Source of the DNA: SG8-39 sp032125995
Lineage (GTDB): Bacteria > Pseudomonadota > Gammaproteobacteria > Burkholderiales > SG8-39
Direction of reading: 5' to 3'
Length of the DNA: 7,539 nt
Assembly: GCA_032125995.1 (NCBI GenBank)
Contig: JAQBBQ010000054.1
Coordinates: 1 to 7,539, forward strand
Shown piece after piece: positions 6,547-7,539 of the stretch (positions within the stretch are counted from its first letter, which is position 1; each line of letters starts with the position of its first letter). The position numbers were made by a program, and so were the translations under genes. A model generated the notes under the pieces. The model searched no databases. It saw only the letters and a program-made list of their open reading frames with translations, and was not told where the DNA came from.

Positions 6547-7392
6547 TCAGGCGGTCTCGCGCAGGCCCTGGAGTTGGTCGGCAGGCGTACCGTCTTTCCA
6601 GGGCAGCGGCACGTCGTAGTTCTTCAGCAGGCAGTCGTCGGGCAGGCACTCGAGCGGCGTGAAGTCGCGGTGCGCAATGTAGCCCGGGCGTTTGAAGCGG
6701 CGGACGTGGTTCGACACCGCGCACAGCGACAGGTAAACGCTCACCCGGTTCCAGGGCGAAAGATTCGAGGTCGAGGCGTGCACCAGGCAGCCGTGAAACA
6801 GGATCATCGATCCCGCCGGCCCCTTGGGGGCGACGATGCCGCCGCGCGCGACCAACGTTGCGATGGTGGCGTGATCGATCGTCCACAGCGGATAGCTGGT
6901 GGTCGCGGTGTCGTGTCCGGCCTCGAGCACGCCGAGCTTGTGGCTGCCCGGGATGAACATCAGCGGGCCGTTGAACTCGTTCACCTCATCGAGGAAGATC
7001 GCGACGTTCATTGCGCGCGCCTCGGGCATCGCGTCGTCGTTCGTCCAGGTACCGAAGTCCTGGTGCCACTGCCAGACATCGCCGTCGAAGGCCATCTTGC
7101 CGTTGATCTTGAACTGATGCATGTAGAGCTTCTCGCCCAACAGTTGCTCCACCGGCGCCACCATGCGCGGATGGCGCGCGAGCCTGGCGAAGGGTGCGCT
7201 GTACATATGAGCCGCAAAATTGGTGCGCACCACGTCGCCCGTCTTTTCGCGCACGTTCTCCGGGCGTCGCTGCGCGTACAGGTCCGGCACGGCGTCGGTG
7301 AGCACCTTGACCTCGGCGGGCGAAAATTGGCTCGGAAAGAACAGATAGCCGTCGCGCTCGAACTGCGCGAGTTGGGAATTGCTGAGCTTCAT
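6547..7392 (-). CDS. Phytanoyl-CoA dioxygenase (PhyH) family Fe(II)/2-oxoglutarate oxygenase
   Basis: A 281-residue cytosolic non-haem iron oxygenase, about the usual size for bacterial PhyH proteins. The iron ligands are visible: His110 and Asp112 in WQWHQDFGTW, and His205 in ILFHGCLVHASTSNLSP. Arg216 (WNRVSVYLSL) is the likely 2-oxoglutarate carboxylate anchor. FLDEVNEFNGPLMFIPGSHK (from residue 133) is the typical core strand and loop. The HQDFGTW...DAMPEARAMN layout resembles ectoine hydroxylase (EctD) and its relatives. However, no ectoine genes are present in the window, and an assignment to ectoine would be overreach. Family members couple 2-oxoglutarate decarboxylation to hydroxylation of a small molecule. 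The start has a strong ribosome binding site. The stop lies one base before the start of the SAF-domain dehydrogenase, so the two probably act on the same compound, for example hydroxylation followed by dehydrogenation. That last point is inference. Confidence 0.9.
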   Translation of the reverse strand: MKLSNSQLAQFERDGYLFFPSQFSPAEVKVLTDAVPDLYAQRRPENVREKTGDVVRTNFAAHMYSAPFARLARHPRMVAPVEQLLGEKLYMHQFKINGKMAFDGDVWQWHQDFGTWTNDDAMPEARAMNVAIFLDEVNEFNGPLMFIPGSHKLGVLEAGHDTATTSYPLWTIDHATIATLVARGGIVAPKGPAGSMILFHGCLVHASTSNLSPWNRVSVYLSLCAVSNHVRRFKRPGYIAHRDFTPLECLPDDCLLKNYDVPLPWKDGTPADQLQGLRETA

Positions 7393-7398
7393 GCCGGA

Positions 7399-7404
7399 CC
7401 TCCT
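7399..7404 (-). promoter_or_regulatory. Ribosome binding site of the PhyH-family gene
   Basis: On the minus strand AGGAGG stands 6 bases before the ATG at 7392. It is a perfect Shine-Dalgarno core and fixes this start. It lies in the 57-base gap after the upstream partial gene. Confidence 0.82.
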
Positions 7405-7449
7405 GTCAGGTCATTATCCCGGATTCCGACGGCCGGAGACCAGGCAGCC

Positions 7450-7539
7450 TCAGCGCCCCGGCGCCGCGCCTGTGGTGGGCGCCGGCTGCGAATCGATGAT
7501 CTGGAAGAAGATCTCGTCGTTCTTCACCATGCCTTGCTC
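7450..7539 (-). CDS. C-terminal 29 codons of an unidentified protein (5' truncated by window edge)
   Basis: On the minus strand a frame enters from the window edge and reads EQGMVKNDEIFFQIID, then SQPAPTTGAAPGR and a TGA at 7450-7452. The first half looks like a structured protein end, and the Pro/Ala/Gly-rich tail looks like a disordered C-terminus, which supports real coding. It stops 57 bases before the PhyH-family start on the same strand, so it may be the first visible gene of that operon. I do not recognise the family from 29 residues. A chance open frame of this length is also possible in such GC-rich sequence. Confidence 0.5.
   Translation of the reverse strand, partial: EQGMVKNDEIFFQIIDSQPAPTTGAAPGR
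7458..7485. repeat. 8-bp inverted repeat at the end of the partial gene
   Basis: CCGGCGCC (7458-7465) and GGCGCCGG (7478-7485) form a perfect 8-base-pair stem with a 12-base loop. It lies inside the last codons of the partial minus-strand gene, encoding its Pro/Ala/Gly-rich tail. There is no T run beyond it on the minus strand, so it could modulate transcript ends but is not a standard terminator. GC-rich codon use could produce it by chance. Confidence 0.3.

Noticed and set aside
6547..7392. Calling the PhyH-family protein ectoine hydroxylase (EctD)
   Set aside because: The HQDFGTW region resembles EctD, but many PhyH subfamilies share it, and no ectoine biosynthesis gene is in the window.

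Overview
This is a GC-rich, densely coding stretch of a bacterial chromosome. It is most likely proteobacterial, and I lean towards a betaproteobacterium from the look of the SulP, GH15 and CoA-disulfide reductase proteins; that assignment is an inference from protein character only. No mobile element, CRISPR array, rRNA or tRNA is visible.

Left part (1-3032, plus strand): a tight three-gene run. It opens with the 3' end of a CoA-disulfide/persulfide reductase that carries a C-terminal rhodanese domain. A small four-helix membrane protein with a strong ribosome binding site follows. The third gene is a SulP anion transporter with a STAS domain, whose TTG start overlaps the preceding stop. Rhodanese/CoA-persulfide chemistry next to a sulfate/bicarbonate-type transporter suggests a sulfur (or inorganic anion) theme. 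The SulP gene is broken by one extra C in a C6 run at 2307-2312.

Middle (3033-5158): a 319-base spacer without a convincing gene, then a glycoside hydrolase family 15 (glucoamylase/trehalase-like) gene on the plus strand. This gene is also broken by one extra base, in a G4 run at 3621-3624. In both genes, removing a single base from the homopolymer restores a full-length protein with all family motifs. This points to sequencing or assembly errors, or to very recent mutations, rather than old decay.

Right part (5178-7539, minus strand): a convergent operon read from right to left. It contains the last 29 codons of an unidentified gene, then a phytanoyl-CoA dioxygenase-family Fe(II)/2-oxoglutarate oxygenase with a strong ribosome binding site. 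One base further on is a Rossmann-fold dehydrogenase with a C-terminal SAF-like domain (homoserine-dehydrogenase-like, COG4091 type). The one-base spacing implies translational coupling. The substrates are not identifiable from sequence, and this oxygenase/dehydrogenase pair is the best candidate in the window for an undescribed small-molecule pathway. Nothing here amounts to a clearly new defence or mobile system.
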